Assembly: GCA_016793325.1 (NCBI GenBank) | Contig: JAEUKI010000052.1 | Coordinates: 434,001 to 498,000, forward strand | Direction of reading: 5' to 3' | From: Myxococcales bacterium | GTDB lineage: Bacteria; Myxococcota_A; Polyangia; Polyangiales; Ga0077539 | Length of the DNA stretch: 64,000 nucleotides | Part shown: piece after piece, positions 34,197-42,608 of the stretch | Position numbering within the stretch: the first letter of the stretch is position 1 | Layout: each line of letters opens with the position of its first letter | The notes under the pieces: model-generated | What the model was told of the DNA's origin: nothing | The model's database searches: none | The model's input: only the letters and a program-made list of their open reading frames with translations | Made by a program: the position numbers and the translations under genes

Positions 34197-35273
34197 TCAG
34201 CGATGGACGGTGCGGATCGGGCGCATCCCGACGGTGGGGCACAAGAAGTACTGACCCGACGCGAACGCGCCGCGAAAGCTCACGGTGAGCGCCGCTGGAC
34301 AGTCGGCCCACGAGCCGCCGCGCGCGACGCGCTGCGTGCCTTTGGCCGGGCGTTCGACGGGGTTTCGCGGGGCTGGGTGTTGGTAGGCGAGGGCGTCGTA
34401 GAGGTCCGTGCACCACTCGAAGCACGTGCCGACGACGCCGAAGAGACCGTATCCGTTGGGGGCGAATTCGCGCACGGGACGGATGGAGAAGTCTTCGAAG
34501 CGATCGAAGTCGGCGAGGCGCGGGGTGGGTTCGCTGTCGCCCCACGGGTAGCGCGCGTCGGGCAGTCCGCCGCGGGCCGCGCGCTCCCACTGCGCTTCGG
34601 AGGGGAGCGTGTACTCGATGAGCGAGCTCGATCGCGCGTTGGCGATCGCGAGCGCGACCTCGAAGCTCATTCCGACGGCGGGGAGCTTGTCGTACGCGGC
34701 GAGCGGCGGACGAGCGAACATCGCGCGTTGATTGCGGTCGAGCGTCGAGGGGTCGACCCCTTGCGGAAACTCGGGCGGAAGGTCCTTGGCGACCGAGTAG
34801 ATCGAGATGATCCGCTGGAGCATGAAGTCGATGAAGGGCTCACCGGGCCCGTCGTCGTCGGGGTCGTCCTTTCGACGAAGCGACGGCGGTGGTTCGAGCT
34901 TCCCGAGCTTCGCGACTTGGAGCCACGTGAGGGGCGTCTCGGCGATCCAGAAGGCGTCGAGCTCGACGCGGCGCCGCGGTCGTTCGTCAGCGTCGCCGTC
35001 CTCGCTTCCTTGTCGCAAAACTCCCGCAGGAACGTAGCGAAAATGAATCGCGTGCTCGGTGATCGAGAGGTGATCGAGGAGCTTCTGTCGCGCTTCGCGG
35101 AGCCCTTCGTGCGCGGGCTGACTGCCCCACGCGCGATCGAGGAGCGACGCGGCGGTGTCGAGCTCGGAGCGCTGGAGCAGCGCCTCGGCGACGTCGAGGA
35201 TCGTCGCGGGGTGGGGGAGAACGGAGCGTTCGTTCCAGATCCAGTCGTGGATCGACGCGAGGTCGATGGTCAT
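34197..35273 (-). CDS. FGE-fold (SUMF1/PvdO-type) protein with helical N-terminus
   Basis: This 358-residue protein has about 70 residues of helical repeats (AEALLQRSELDTAASLLDRAW). A formylglycine-generating-enzyme fold then holds 'FWIAETPLTWLQV', 'YTLPSEAQWERAARGG', 'NGYGLFGVVG...EWC' and 'VARGGSWADC...VSFR'. The paired active-site cysteines of copper-type FGE are not both present: one Cys is near the GGSW motif and its partner is missing. It is probably a modified or non-oxidative member (EgtB/PvdO-like). The ATG overlaps the stop of the radical SAM gene by four bases (ATGA), so the two are made together. Confidence 0.74.
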   Translation of the reverse strand: MTIDLASIHDWIWNERSVLPHPATILDVAEALLQRSELDTAASLLDRAWGSQPAHEGLREARQKLLDHLSITEHAIHFRYVPAGVLRQGSEDGDADERPRRRVELDAFWIAETPLTWLQVAKLGKLEPPPSLRRKDDPDDDGPGEPFIDFMLQRIISIYSVAKDLPPEFPQGVDPSTLDRNQRAMFARPPLAAYDKLPAVGMSFEVALAIANARSSSLIEYTLPSEAQWERAARGGLPDARYPWGDSEPTPRLADFDRFEDFSIRPVREFAPNGYGLFGVVGTCFEWCTDLYDALAYQHPAPRNPVERPAKGTQRVARGGSWADCPAALTVSFRGAFASGQYFLCPTVGMRPIRTVHR

Positions 35274-36559
35274 CGGTCCCTCCGAACGCGAAGCGTCACC
35301 AGGGGATCGAGCGCGCGTTCTTCGCTCGACGAGAGCCACGGATCCGGCGCGAACGCTGAGCCAGTGATCGCCTTCGAGCGCGCGCGACAGCCGCCGTCGA
35401 AGGACGCGAGCGCCTCGGGCGCGCGAAGCGTCTCGAATACGTGTGCCTCGCGCCAGATCGACGAGAACGGCCTCTCGCGCACGGACGGGCCGTCGTACTC
35501 CGCGCCGAGAAACGAGCAGGGGCTGACCGTTCCGCTCGCGGAGATCGCGGCGAGCGTCGTGGCGGCGCCGCAGCCGAGGTGACCGACGACGTCCGCGCTG
35601 TCGATCGCGCGCTCATCGGGCCCGTATCGCGCGGGCGTGTCGCAGTGGCCCTCTTCGACGGCGTCCTCTGCGAGCGCGGCGAGCGCCTCGCGGTACTGGC
35701 GAAACGACGGGACGAGGTCGAGGCGATCGCGACCGAGGCCCGCGGGGTACATCGGCCGCAGGACGGCGCCAGACGCTCCCACGTCGCGCGCGAGCGCGCT
35801 GAACGCCGCCGCTTCGTGGTGGTTGGTGCTCGTCACGGTCATCGCGAGCGAAAACGGGACGCGCCCTCGCAAGAGCGCGACGCGCTCGAGCACGCGATCG
35901 AACGTCCCCGCGCCGCGGATCGCGTCGTTGGTCGTCGCCGTCGCGCCGTCGAGGCTCACGCTGAGCCAGAGCAGATCGCGCGCGGCGAGCGAGCGGACGA
36001 TCGCGTCGTCGAGCAAGAGGCCGTTGGTCACGAGCGACGTTCGCAAATCGTGGCCGATCGCGCAGTCGATGAGCTCGAACAGGTCCTTGCGCATGAGGGG
36101 CTCGCCGCCCGAGAGCGCGAGGCGCATCGCGCCCATCGAGGCCATGTCGCAGAAGAGCGCGTCGAGCTCGCGGAGGTCGAGCGTGCGCTCTTTGCGCGGG
36201 AGTTTTCCTGCGAAACAGTGGACGCACTCGATGTTGCAGACCGAGTTGACCTCGAGGTGCGTGACGAGCGGCGCCGAGAGCGTCTGCTGTAGAGGCTCGA
36301 CGGGCGCGCGTACGCCGTCGAAGCGCAGGTCGACCGTGAACATCCCTCGCGGATAGAACTCGTCGAGAAACGCGACGACCGCCTCGCGCCGATGGGGCTC
36401 GATCGCCTCGAGGTCGATCGGCGTCGAGATCGCGCCCTCGAGCATCCGCGTAATCTCGCGATCGAAGGGGAAATACCTCGCCGTTCGATGTTCGAACGCG
36501 ATCGACCCGAACCACTGCGGCACGAGCGTCCAGCGCCGACCGGGCTGCGCGCCCCTCAC
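35270..36559 (-). CDS. radical SAM/SPASM maturase-like enzyme
   Basis: This 429-residue protein has a cluster-binding CNIECVHC motif (Cys108, Cys112, Cys115), which holds the SAM [4Fe-4S] site, and then GGEPL at 151-155. A Cys-rich C-terminal region ('GHLGCGA', 'TVSPCSFLG', 'GGCRARS') resembles a SPASM domain. The first ~100 residues are not part of the radical SAM barrel. 'PQWFGSIAFEHRTARYF' followed by helices resembles PqqD-like RiPP-recognition elements. The GTG at 36559 overlaps the upstream stop by four bases. It probably modifies a peptide or protein side chain with radical chemistry. Confidence 0.82.
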   Translation of the reverse strand: MRGAQPGRRWTLVPQWFGSIAFEHRTARYFPFDREITRMLEGAISTPIDLEAIEPHRREAVVAFLDEFYPRGMFTVDLRFDGVRAPVEPLQQTLSAPLVTHLEVNSVCNIECVHCFAGKLPRKERTLDLRELDALFCDMASMGAMRLALSGGEPLMRKDLFELIDCAIGHDLRTSLVTNGLLLDDAIVRSLAARDLLWLSVSLDGATATTNDAIRGAGTFDRVLERVALLRGRVPFSLAMTVTSTNHHEAAAFSALARDVGASGAVLRPMYPAGLGRDRLDLVPSFRQYREALAALAEDAVEEGHCDTPARYGPDERAIDSADVVGHLGCGAATTLAAISASGTVSPCSFLGAEYDGPSVRERPFSSIWREAHVFETLRAPEALASFDGGCRARSKAITGSAFAPDPWLSSSEERALDPLVTLRVRRDR

Positions 36560-37170
36560 GACAAGACCCACTCGTCGTCCGTCGTCTCGAGCGTGAACAC
36601 GCGGCGCACCCACGCCCTGCCGGGCTTCGTCGAGAGGCCGATCGACGCGGCTCTGTCGATGCGTCGATCCAAGTACGCTTGCTTCGCGCGCGCGGGCTTC
36701 GCGACGGGGCGCAACGCGAGCCAGCCGCTCACGGGCTCGGTGTTGGTTTGCCAGTCGGACGAAGGCTCGGTGGTCGTCCCGAACCAGAGTCCGTCGTCTT
36801 GCGACGTGAGCATCGGCGACTTCTTCGGGTTTGCTTCGCCGCGAAATGACTCGTCGTAGAAGAGCGCGACGCGCAGCGCCAACGGCGCGGAGGACGACTC
36901 GAACTCCACCGCGAGCACGTGCTTTCCGACCGTGACGTCGACGCGCGCGTTGCCGATCGCGACGCCGTCGATGGTGATCGTGCACGGCCGGTCGCCGAAG
37001 TCTCGGACGAGCACGAGCGGGAGCGACTGCGCCGGGTCGACCCATCGATGAATCGCGCCGCCGCATCCGAGCGGAACTTCGCAGCTCGAATACGTCTGCA
37101 ACACCAGCCGATCGGAGCGCTTCACGTACCGATCGAAGGTGTTGACGCGGAGGTCTCGCTTGTCGGTCAT
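36556..37170 (-). CDS. unknown beta-rich protein upstream of radical SAM enzyme
   Basis: This 204-residue protein (start MTDKRDLRVNTF) has no signal peptide. Alternating short strands ('PLVLVRDFGDRPC', 'ARVDVTVGKHVLAVEF', 'LALRVALFYDE') suggest a beta sandwich. Near the N-terminus is the motif 'SSCEVPLGCGGAIH' (Cys30 and Cys36), with Cys63 following. It is followed by the radical SAM gene with a 4-base overlap. I do not recognise the family. It is a candidate substrate or binding partner for that enzyme, but nothing in the sequence proves this. Confidence 0.62.
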   Translation of the reverse strand: MTDKRDLRVNTFDRYVKRSDRLVLQTYSSCEVPLGCGGAIHRWVDPAQSLPLVLVRDFGDRPCTITIDGVAIGNARVDVTVGKHVLAVEFESSSAPLALRVALFYDESFRGEANPKKSPMLTSQDDGLWFGTTTEPSSDWQTNTEPVSGWLALRPVAKPARAKQAYLDRRIDRAASIGLSTKPGRAWVRRVFTLETTDDEWVLS

Positions 37171-37184
37171 TCGCGAGCGGGAGT

Positions 37185-37694
37185 TTACATCGCTTCTCGC
37201 GCGAGCCACACGCGGACGGCGCGCACGGGATCTTCGGTGTCTTCGCGCGCGTTGTGCTCGGCGGCGAGGACCTCTGCGTCGGCGCGTCGCGAGAGCAGTC
37301 CCCGCGCGTTTCGCTCGAGGGTGGTCCCGCGAAGGACGAGCGCGGAGCACCACGGCTCGAGGAGCTCGATCACGTCGTAGCCCGCGAGCGCGAGCTCGTC
37401 CGCGGGTGGCGATGGCGCGATCGGGAGCACGCCCTTTTGGGGGGCGGGCTCTTGCGGGACCTCGAACACGACGACCTCGACCGCGAGTCCCGCAGCGCGC
37501 GCTTCGTTCGCGAGGCTGTGGGCGACGTCGAGGTCGTCGATCACTGAATCGCCATTCAGCAGCGCTTCGCGATAGCGGGCGCGGAGCGCCGAAAAGCGCT
37601 TGGCCGTGGCGACCGCGTCGAGCGCGGGTCGGTGAACGCCGCGGTAGGTGTGCGCGGGTTCGACCGCGAGAACGAGCGCGCCCCGGTCGATCAT
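37185..37694 (-). CDS. unknown cytoplasmic protein co-transcribed with purA
   Basis: This 169-residue protein starts MIDRGALVLAVEPA with an ATG overlapping the purA stop by four bases (ATGA). A helical centre is followed by 'ELLEPWCSALVLRGTTLERNARGLLSRRADAEV'. No export signal or known motif. It lies between purA and the radical SAM module with 14 bases to the next gene. It could belong to either. I do not recognise it. Confidence 0.6.
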   Translation of the reverse strand: MIDRGALVLAVEPAHTYRGVHRPALDAVATAKRFSALRARYREALLNGDSVIDDLDVAHSLANEARAAGLAVEVVVFEVPQEPAPQKGVLPIAPSPPADELALAGYDVIELLEPWCSALVLRGTTLERNARGLLSRRADAEVLAAEHNAREDTEDPVRAVRVWLAREAM

Positions 37695-38974
37695 CGGCCG
37701 CGCGCGAAGGGGTCGCCGAGGACGATGGTCTCGGCGCGGTCGGCGCCGACAGAGACCATCGCGATGTTCACTTCGACGCGCGCTTCGATCATCGCGATGT
37801 ACGCGCGCGCTGTCGCGGGGAGGTCATCGAGCGTGCGCGCTTTGGAGATGTTCTCTTTCCATCCGGGGAAGCGCTCGAAGACGGGCTCGGCGCGCTCGAG
37901 GTCGTCGACGGGCAGCTCGGACGTGTGGGCGTCGTCGATGCGGTACTTCGTGCACACGGGGATTTCGTCGTAGCCCGACAAGATGTCGAGCTTGGTGACC
38001 GCGAGCGCCGTGAGGCCGTTGACCCGCGCTGCGTAGCGAAGCGCTGGCAGATCGAGCCAACCGCAGCGACGAGGCCGACCGGTGGTCGCGCCGTACTCTT
38101 CGCCCGCTTCGCGCAGCGAGTCGCCCGCGGGGCCGTGAAGCTCCGTTGGAAACGGTCCGTGACCCACGCGCGTGCAGTACGCCTTGGTGATTCCGAACAC
38201 GGCGTCGATGCGCGTCGGGCCGATGCCCGTGCCGGTGCACGCGCCGCCAGCGACGGTGTTCGAGCTCGTGACGAAGGGGTAGGTCCCGTGGTCGAGGTCG
38301 AGGAGCGTCCCTTGTGCGCCTTCGAAGACGACGCGCTCGTTTGCGCGGAGCGCGCGGTCGACGGCGAGCGAAGCGTCTCCGAGCATCGGTTGGATCTCGC
38401 GCATGAGCGGCTCGACGTACGCGAGCGCTTCGTCGACGGTGGGCTCGGGCGCGCCGACGGCGCGAGCGCGGGCGCGATACGCTTCGACGAGCGCCTCGAT
38501 CGCGGGCTTTGCGCGCGCGGCGGAGACGAGGTCGCCGAGGCGAACGCCCACGCGGGCGCTCTTGTCCGAGTACGTGGGGCCGATGCCGCGGCCCGTGGTT
38601 CCGATCGCGCGCGGGCCGGCGTTGGCGGCGCGGTCGATCGCCGCTTGAAACGGCATGGTGGCGTGGGCGCGAGACGAGATCGTGAGTCGACCGCGCACCG
38701 AGAGCCCGCGGCCCTCGAGCTCGAGGATCTCGTCGAGCAGCACCTTCGGGTCGATGACCATTCCAGCGCCGAGAACGCAGCGCGTCGAGGGGTGGAGCAC
38801 GCCCGACGGCAGCAGGTGCGTGACGACCTTCTGACCGTTGACCTTGAGGGTGTGTCCGGCGTTCGCGCCGCCGCCGTAGCGAACGACGACGTCCGCTCGC
38901 TCGGCGACGAGGTCGACGATCTTTCCTTTGCCTTCGTCGCCCCACTGGGCGCCGACCACAACGATCGCGGTCAT
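37691..38974 (-). CDS. purA: adenylosuccinate synthase
   Basis: This 427-residue enzyme joins IMP and aspartate using GTP in AMP synthesis. The N-terminal P-loop GDEGKGK with catalytic Asp13 and the active-site His41 (GGGANAGHT) are present. So are 'STTGRGIGP'-type loop residues (GTTGRGIGP) and the C-terminal 'SVGADR' segment. The start is ATG at 38974. Length equals the family norm. Linkage with hisZ upstream is seen in many bacteria. Confidence 0.95.
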   Translation of the reverse strand: MTAIVVVGAQWGDEGKGKIVDLVAERADVVVRYGGGANAGHTLKVNGQKVVTHLLPSGVLHPSTRCVLGAGMVIDPKVLLDEILELEGRGLSVRGRLTISSRAHATMPFQAAIDRAANAGPRAIGTTGRGIGPTYSDKSARVGVRLGDLVSAARAKPAIEALVEAYRARARAVGAPEPTVDEALAYVEPLMREIQPMLGDASLAVDRALRANERVVFEGAQGTLLDLDHGTYPFVTSSNTVAGGACTGTGIGPTRIDAVFGITKAYCTRVGHGPFPTELHGPAGDSLREAGEEYGATTGRPRRCGWLDLPALRYAARVNGLTALAVTKLDILSGYDEIPVCTKYRIDDAHTSELPVDDLERAEPVFERFPGWKENISKARTLDDLPATARAYIAMIEARVEVNIAMVSVGADRAETIVLGDPFARGR

Positions 38975-39044
38975 TTGGGTGTTCTCTCTTCTGTTCGCTT
39001 CGGGTTCGAGGGGTTGTGCGCCCCGGGGAAGGTGAATCGCTGGG

Positions 39045-40286
39045 CTATTCGAGCCAGTTTTGTTTTTGTGGGTCGGCGCGGTCGAACGCGACGCCGTCGC
39101 CGCAGAGCAACACGCGCGCGAAGGACGAGAGCTCTTCGGGGGACGCTCCGTCGAGTTGAGCGCTGTCGCATTCGGCGACGATCCAGCCGCGCTCGCGCAG
39201 CCGCGCGGCGGCCGAACGTCGGTGCGCCGAAGGACCGACGAGGAGCACTCGACGCGGATCGATTTCGCGCGCGTTGTTCTTGGCGAGCGCCTCGTCGACG
39301 AGCTCGAGGTCGATCGCGCAACCGGTCGCGGGTCGCGCGGCGCCGTACTGCGCGAGGAGCTCGTCGTATCGACCGCCCGCGCCGACGGGCTCTCCGACGC
39401 CGTCGTCGAGCAGCACGAACGAGACGCCCGTGTAGTACCCGAGCCCTCGGACTTCGCCGAGGTCGACGAGCGTTCGCGCGGAGAGCCCCGCTTCGTCGAG
39501 CGACCGCGCCACGAGGCGAAGCTCGTCGATCGCGGCGCGCACGCTCGGGCGCTCGTCGAGCGCAGACGGAACAGCGCTCTCGAGCAACGACGCAGGACCC
39601 GCGAAGCGAAGCGCGGCCTCGATGGCGGCGAGCGCTCGGGGCTCATCGGCGATGCGGCGGATCGTGGCGAGGTCGCGCGCCGACAGCGCGTCGACGAGCA
39701 TCTCGCGTCGCGAAGGGGGAACGAGCGCGACGAGCTCGTTGGCGATCGCGGCGTGAGACAGCTCGACGCGCACGTCCCCGAGCCCGAGCGCGGCGAGCGC
39801 GGCGAGCGCGACGCGGATGACCTCGACGTCTGCGTCGACGGAGCTCCACCCGAGCAGCTCGACGCCTGCCTGCGCGATCTGCCGGAGTTTTCGGCTGCGT
39901 CCGCGCGGGGTGCGGAGCACGGAGCCCTCGTACATGAGCCGCAGCGGGATCGAGCGCGACGGGTAGCGCGTCGCGGCGATGCGCGCGATCTGCGGGGTCA
40001 TGTCGGGTCGGAGCGCGACGACGTGACCCGACGCGGGCTCGACGAAGCGGACGACGTCGCGCTTGGCGCGCTCGGAGAGCCCTCGCGCGATCGAGTCCTC
40101 TCGCTCGTACGCGGGCGGAACGACGAGCTCGTAGCCCCACTCGGCGAACCGTTCGAGCACGGCGCGCGCGCGGGCGCGGCGCTCTTGCGCGCGGGGGGGC
40201 AGCTGATCGCGCAGTCCCGCGGGCAACGCGAGGGGCGCGGTCGTGATGCGGAGCAGGCCGTCGATGTCAGTCGTCTCTCGAGCCAC
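39045..40286 (-). CDS. hisZ: ATP phosphoribosyltransferase regulatory subunit, HisRS-like
   Basis: This 413-residue protein has the class II synthetase-like fold of HisZ: 'LPAGLRDQLPPRA', the motif 2-like 'ALRPDMTPQIARIAATR', and 'GVGEPVGAGGRYDEL'. HisZ activates short HisG for the first step of histidine synthesis. The GTG at 40286 is chosen for a compact start; one 15 codons upstream is possible. It lacks the tRNA-binding C-terminus of HisS. The next gene is purA (70-base gap), a known linkage. No hisG is in this window, so it must lie elsewhere. Confidence 0.82.
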   Translation of the reverse strand: MARETTDIDGLLRITTAPLALPAGLRDQLPPRAQERRARARAVLERFAEWGYELVVPPAYEREDSIARGLSERAKRDVVRFVEPASGHVVALRPDMTPQIARIAATRYPSRSIPLRLMYEGSVLRTPRGRSRKLRQIAQAGVELLGWSSVDADVEVIRVALAALAALGLGDVRVELSHAAIANELVALVPPSRREMLVDALSARDLATIRRIADEPRALAAIEAALRFAGPASLLESAVPSALDERPSVRAAIDELRLVARSLDEAGLSARTLVDLGEVRGLGYYTGVSFVLLDDGVGEPVGAGGRYDELLAQYGAARPATGCAIDLELVDEALAKNNAREIDPRRVLLVGPSAHRRSAAARLRERGWIVAECDSAQLDGASPEELSSFARVLLCGDGVAFDRADPQKQNWLE

Positions 40287-40353
40287 CGGACGGTGGCGGA
40301 CAGTACCGCACCTTGCGCTCGACGCGAGCACTCGATCGTCGTTCGGCGTTCTG

Positions 40354-41595
40354 TCACCGCTCGGTCGAGCCCGCGCCGCGCGAATACGCGGGAAATCGCA
40401 GCTCGATGGTGGTGCCCGCGCCGGGCTTCGATCGCACGTCGATCGTCGCTCGGTGCGCCTCGACGATCCGGAAGATGGTGGCCATCCCGAGGCCCGCGTT
40501 GGTCTCGCTCGATCGCGTCGAGAAGTAGGGCTCGAACAAGCGCTCTCGCACCGATTCGTCCATGCCCTCGCCGTTGTCCTGAAAGCTGAGGACGACGGCT
40601 TCTCCGCGGCGGCTGATGGTGATCTCGACGAGGCCGGGGCGCGCCGCGGACGCGATCGCGTCGCGCGCGTTGGAGGCCAAGTTGAGCAGCACTTGTTCGA
40701 GGGCGATCGGGTCCGCGAGCACGGTGTCTTCCGAGGACGCCGCGACGACCTCGAGCTTCGAGGGCGCGACGAGGCCTTCGAGCGTCGCCTGCGCGCGCTG
40801 GACGACCGCCGAGAGGCTCACGGCGATCGCGGTGAACCCGTCCGCGCGAGCGAGAGACAGCAGTCGTCGCGTGAGTCGTCGGCCCGACTCGGACGCTTCG
40901 CGCAGGAGGTGAATGCTCTCTCGTCGCGCGGCTTCGTCTTGGCCGGGGCGCGCGAGCGAGTCGAGCAGGAGCTGCTGGACGCCGAGGATGTTGTTGAAAT
41001 CGTGTGCGACCGCCGCGGCCATTCGGCCGAGGGCCTCCATCTTGTCGCTCTCTCGTCGGGAGCGTTCGCTGAGCGCGAGCTTGCGCTCGGCCTCGATGCG
41101 CGCGGCCTGCTCGAAGAGCGCGCCGATCACGTCAGCGACCGACGTCGCGAACGCCCGCTCGCCTTCGGTCCACTGGCGCTCGCCCGAGACGAGCTCGCAG
41201 CAGACGATCCCGAAGATCTTTCCTGCGCGGTAGATGGGCGCATCGAGGGACGCTCCGATGTCGAGCGGCTCGAAATAGTCGTGAACGAGCTCGCGCGACG
41301 CGGGGTCTGCGCGGGTCGACGCGAGTGCGACGGTGCGTCGCTCGCGAAGCGCGCGCGCGTACGACGGGTACTTGCTCGCTTCGAGCTCCCAGCCCGAAGA
41401 GACGTCGCTCGAGCCCGCGTCGATCGCGCACAGGCAGCGCCACAGCGCGCCGTCGTCGCCGAGCACCCAGATGCTCACGCGGTTGACGGACAACGACCGC
41501 GCCGCGAGCCGCGCGACGCGGGCGAGCGCGTCGTCGATGTTCGATCCTTCGACGGTGACGTGCGAAAGATCGAGGAGCCCTCGCTCGAACTGCAT
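40354..41595 (-). CDS. GAF-domain sensor histidine kinase
   Basis: This 413-residue soluble kinase has a GAF domain over about residues 20-165 ('GASLDAPIYRAGKIFGIVCCELV'). The H-box is AVAHDFNNILG with phosphorylated His198. The ATP domain holds 'NLASNARDAI' (N-box), 'DNGEGM' (G1) and 'NAGLGMATIF' (G2). No membrane helix, so it senses a cytoplasmic signal. The start is MQFERGLLDL. No response regulator is adjacent. The hisZ gene follows 67 bases downstream on the same strand. Confidence 0.87.
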   Translation of the reverse strand: MQFERGLLDLSHVTVEGSNIDDALARVARLAARSLSVNRVSIWVLGDDGALWRCLCAIDAGSSDVSSGWELEASKYPSYARALRERRTVALASTRADPASRELVHDYFEPLDIGASLDAPIYRAGKIFGIVCCELVSGERQWTEGERAFATSVADVIGALFEQAARIEAERKLALSERSRRESDKMEALGRMAAAVAHDFNNILGVQQLLLDSLARPGQDEAARRESIHLLREASESGRRLTRRLLSLARADGFTAIAVSLSAVVQRAQATLEGLVAPSKLEVVAASSEDTVLADPIALEQVLLNLASNARDAIASAARPGLVEITISRRGEAVVLSFQDNGEGMDESVRERLFEPYFSTRSSETNAGLGMATIFRIVEAHRATIDVRSKPGAGTTIELRFPAYSRGAGSTER

Positions 41596-41666
41596 GGGCG
41601 TGATGGCAGACCTAGCGCGGCGATCCGTCAAGGCGAGAGCGCTGGCCGCGAGATCTCGAGGCGCGC

Positions 41667-42323
41667 TCAGAAATCGATCGGGAGGATCACGATGTAGCGG
41701 TCGTGATCGTGGGGGATCTGCGCGAACGGCAGCGGAAGCACAGCGTTTTTTACGCAGCTCGTCACGTCGCCAGCGCGCGCGATCGTGCTCGCAGGCGAGC
41801 CCCAGCCGCGCACGAACGATGTCGAAAAACGAAAGTCGAGGACCAAGGCCAAGCGACCGTGCGCGCCGCGCGCGCACTCTGCGACCGCGGCCGAGCGCGA
41901 CGCGACGTGCTGCTGGAGCGCGGCGAGCTGCCCACAATTTGCGCCGGGGATGGGCGTGGGTGGGCCCGCGTCGAAGCATCGCGAGATCGACGGGGCGCCC
42001 ACGGTGACGCTGCCGGCGGCAGCGGGCGTCGGGGGGTCACCGGAAGTCGGTTGGGACGGTGTCGACGGCGTCGAAGGCTCTCGCGTCGGGTCCGACGCGT
42101 TCGTGGTGGATGCGCCACCATCGCTCGGTACGGCGAGGGGATCGGCGAGGGGCGGTCCGGCGTCGGGCGAGGACGGAGGGAGCGCTTGCGTGGGCGCGGT
42201 CGTGTCGGACGAGCGCGGGCGGAGCAAGAGCATTCCGCCGCCGAATACGAGGACGAAGCCGCCGATGAGCGAGCCGAGCGCCACGATCGCGACGGTTCGG
42301 GGTGGGTAGGTTGCCTCGGACAC
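41667..42323 (-). CDS. membrane-anchored protein with AgmX/TonB-like C-terminal domain
   Basis: This 218-residue protein, starting with GTG, has one membrane helix (residues about 10-33). A Pro/Ser/Thr-rich linker follows. The C-terminal domain of about 90 residues ('VAECARGAHGRLALVLDFRF...GDVTSCVKNAVLPLPF') resembles the AgmX/PglI C-terminal or TonB-type domain used in myxobacterial envelope machines. The paired cysteines CFDAG and VTSC could form a disulfide. It is upstream of the histidine kinase on the same strand. Partner unknown. Confidence 0.58.
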   Translation of the reverse strand: MSEATYPPRTVAIVALGSLIGGFVLVFGGGMLLLRPRSSDTTAPTQALPPSSPDAGPPLADPLAVPSDGGASTTNASDPTREPSTPSTPSQPTSGDPPTPAAAGSVTVGAPSISRCFDAGPPTPIPGANCGQLAALQQHVASRSAAVAECARGAHGRLALVLDFRFSTSFVRGWGSPASTIARAGDVTSCVKNAVLPLPFAQIPHDHDRYIVILPIDF

Positions 42324-42608
42324 CGAGGGGTGTGACTAGAGCGGTTCGGGCGCGGATGCAACGGTGGTAGCGCGGCACTTGCGCGGCGGTGAACGATGGG
42401 GTACCCGCCCGGCTCGTGTCCCTCGAGGAGGATTTTCGCGGTCGCGCGTTCGCGATGCGCGGGTCCAACATGGCTTCGGGTTTCAGCGGCACACGCGGCG
42501 TCGATCGCTGAACGTGGTCGGATGCGGAACGCGCACGCTGCTGCTCGATCCGTGAGCCGTCGCTGAAGAGCGCGGTATCTTCGACGGGACAACACTCTGG
42601 AGGAGTCC

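Noticed and set aside
34197..35273. Sulfatase-maturing formylglycine-generating enzyme
   Set aside because: The two neighbouring active-site cysteines are not both present and no sulfatase gene is adjacent; called only as FGE-fold.
42364..42555. 63-codon open frame upstream of the ATPase-TPR gene
   Set aside because: No ribosome site and Arg-rich random-looking product; more likely leader DNA of the ATPase gene.
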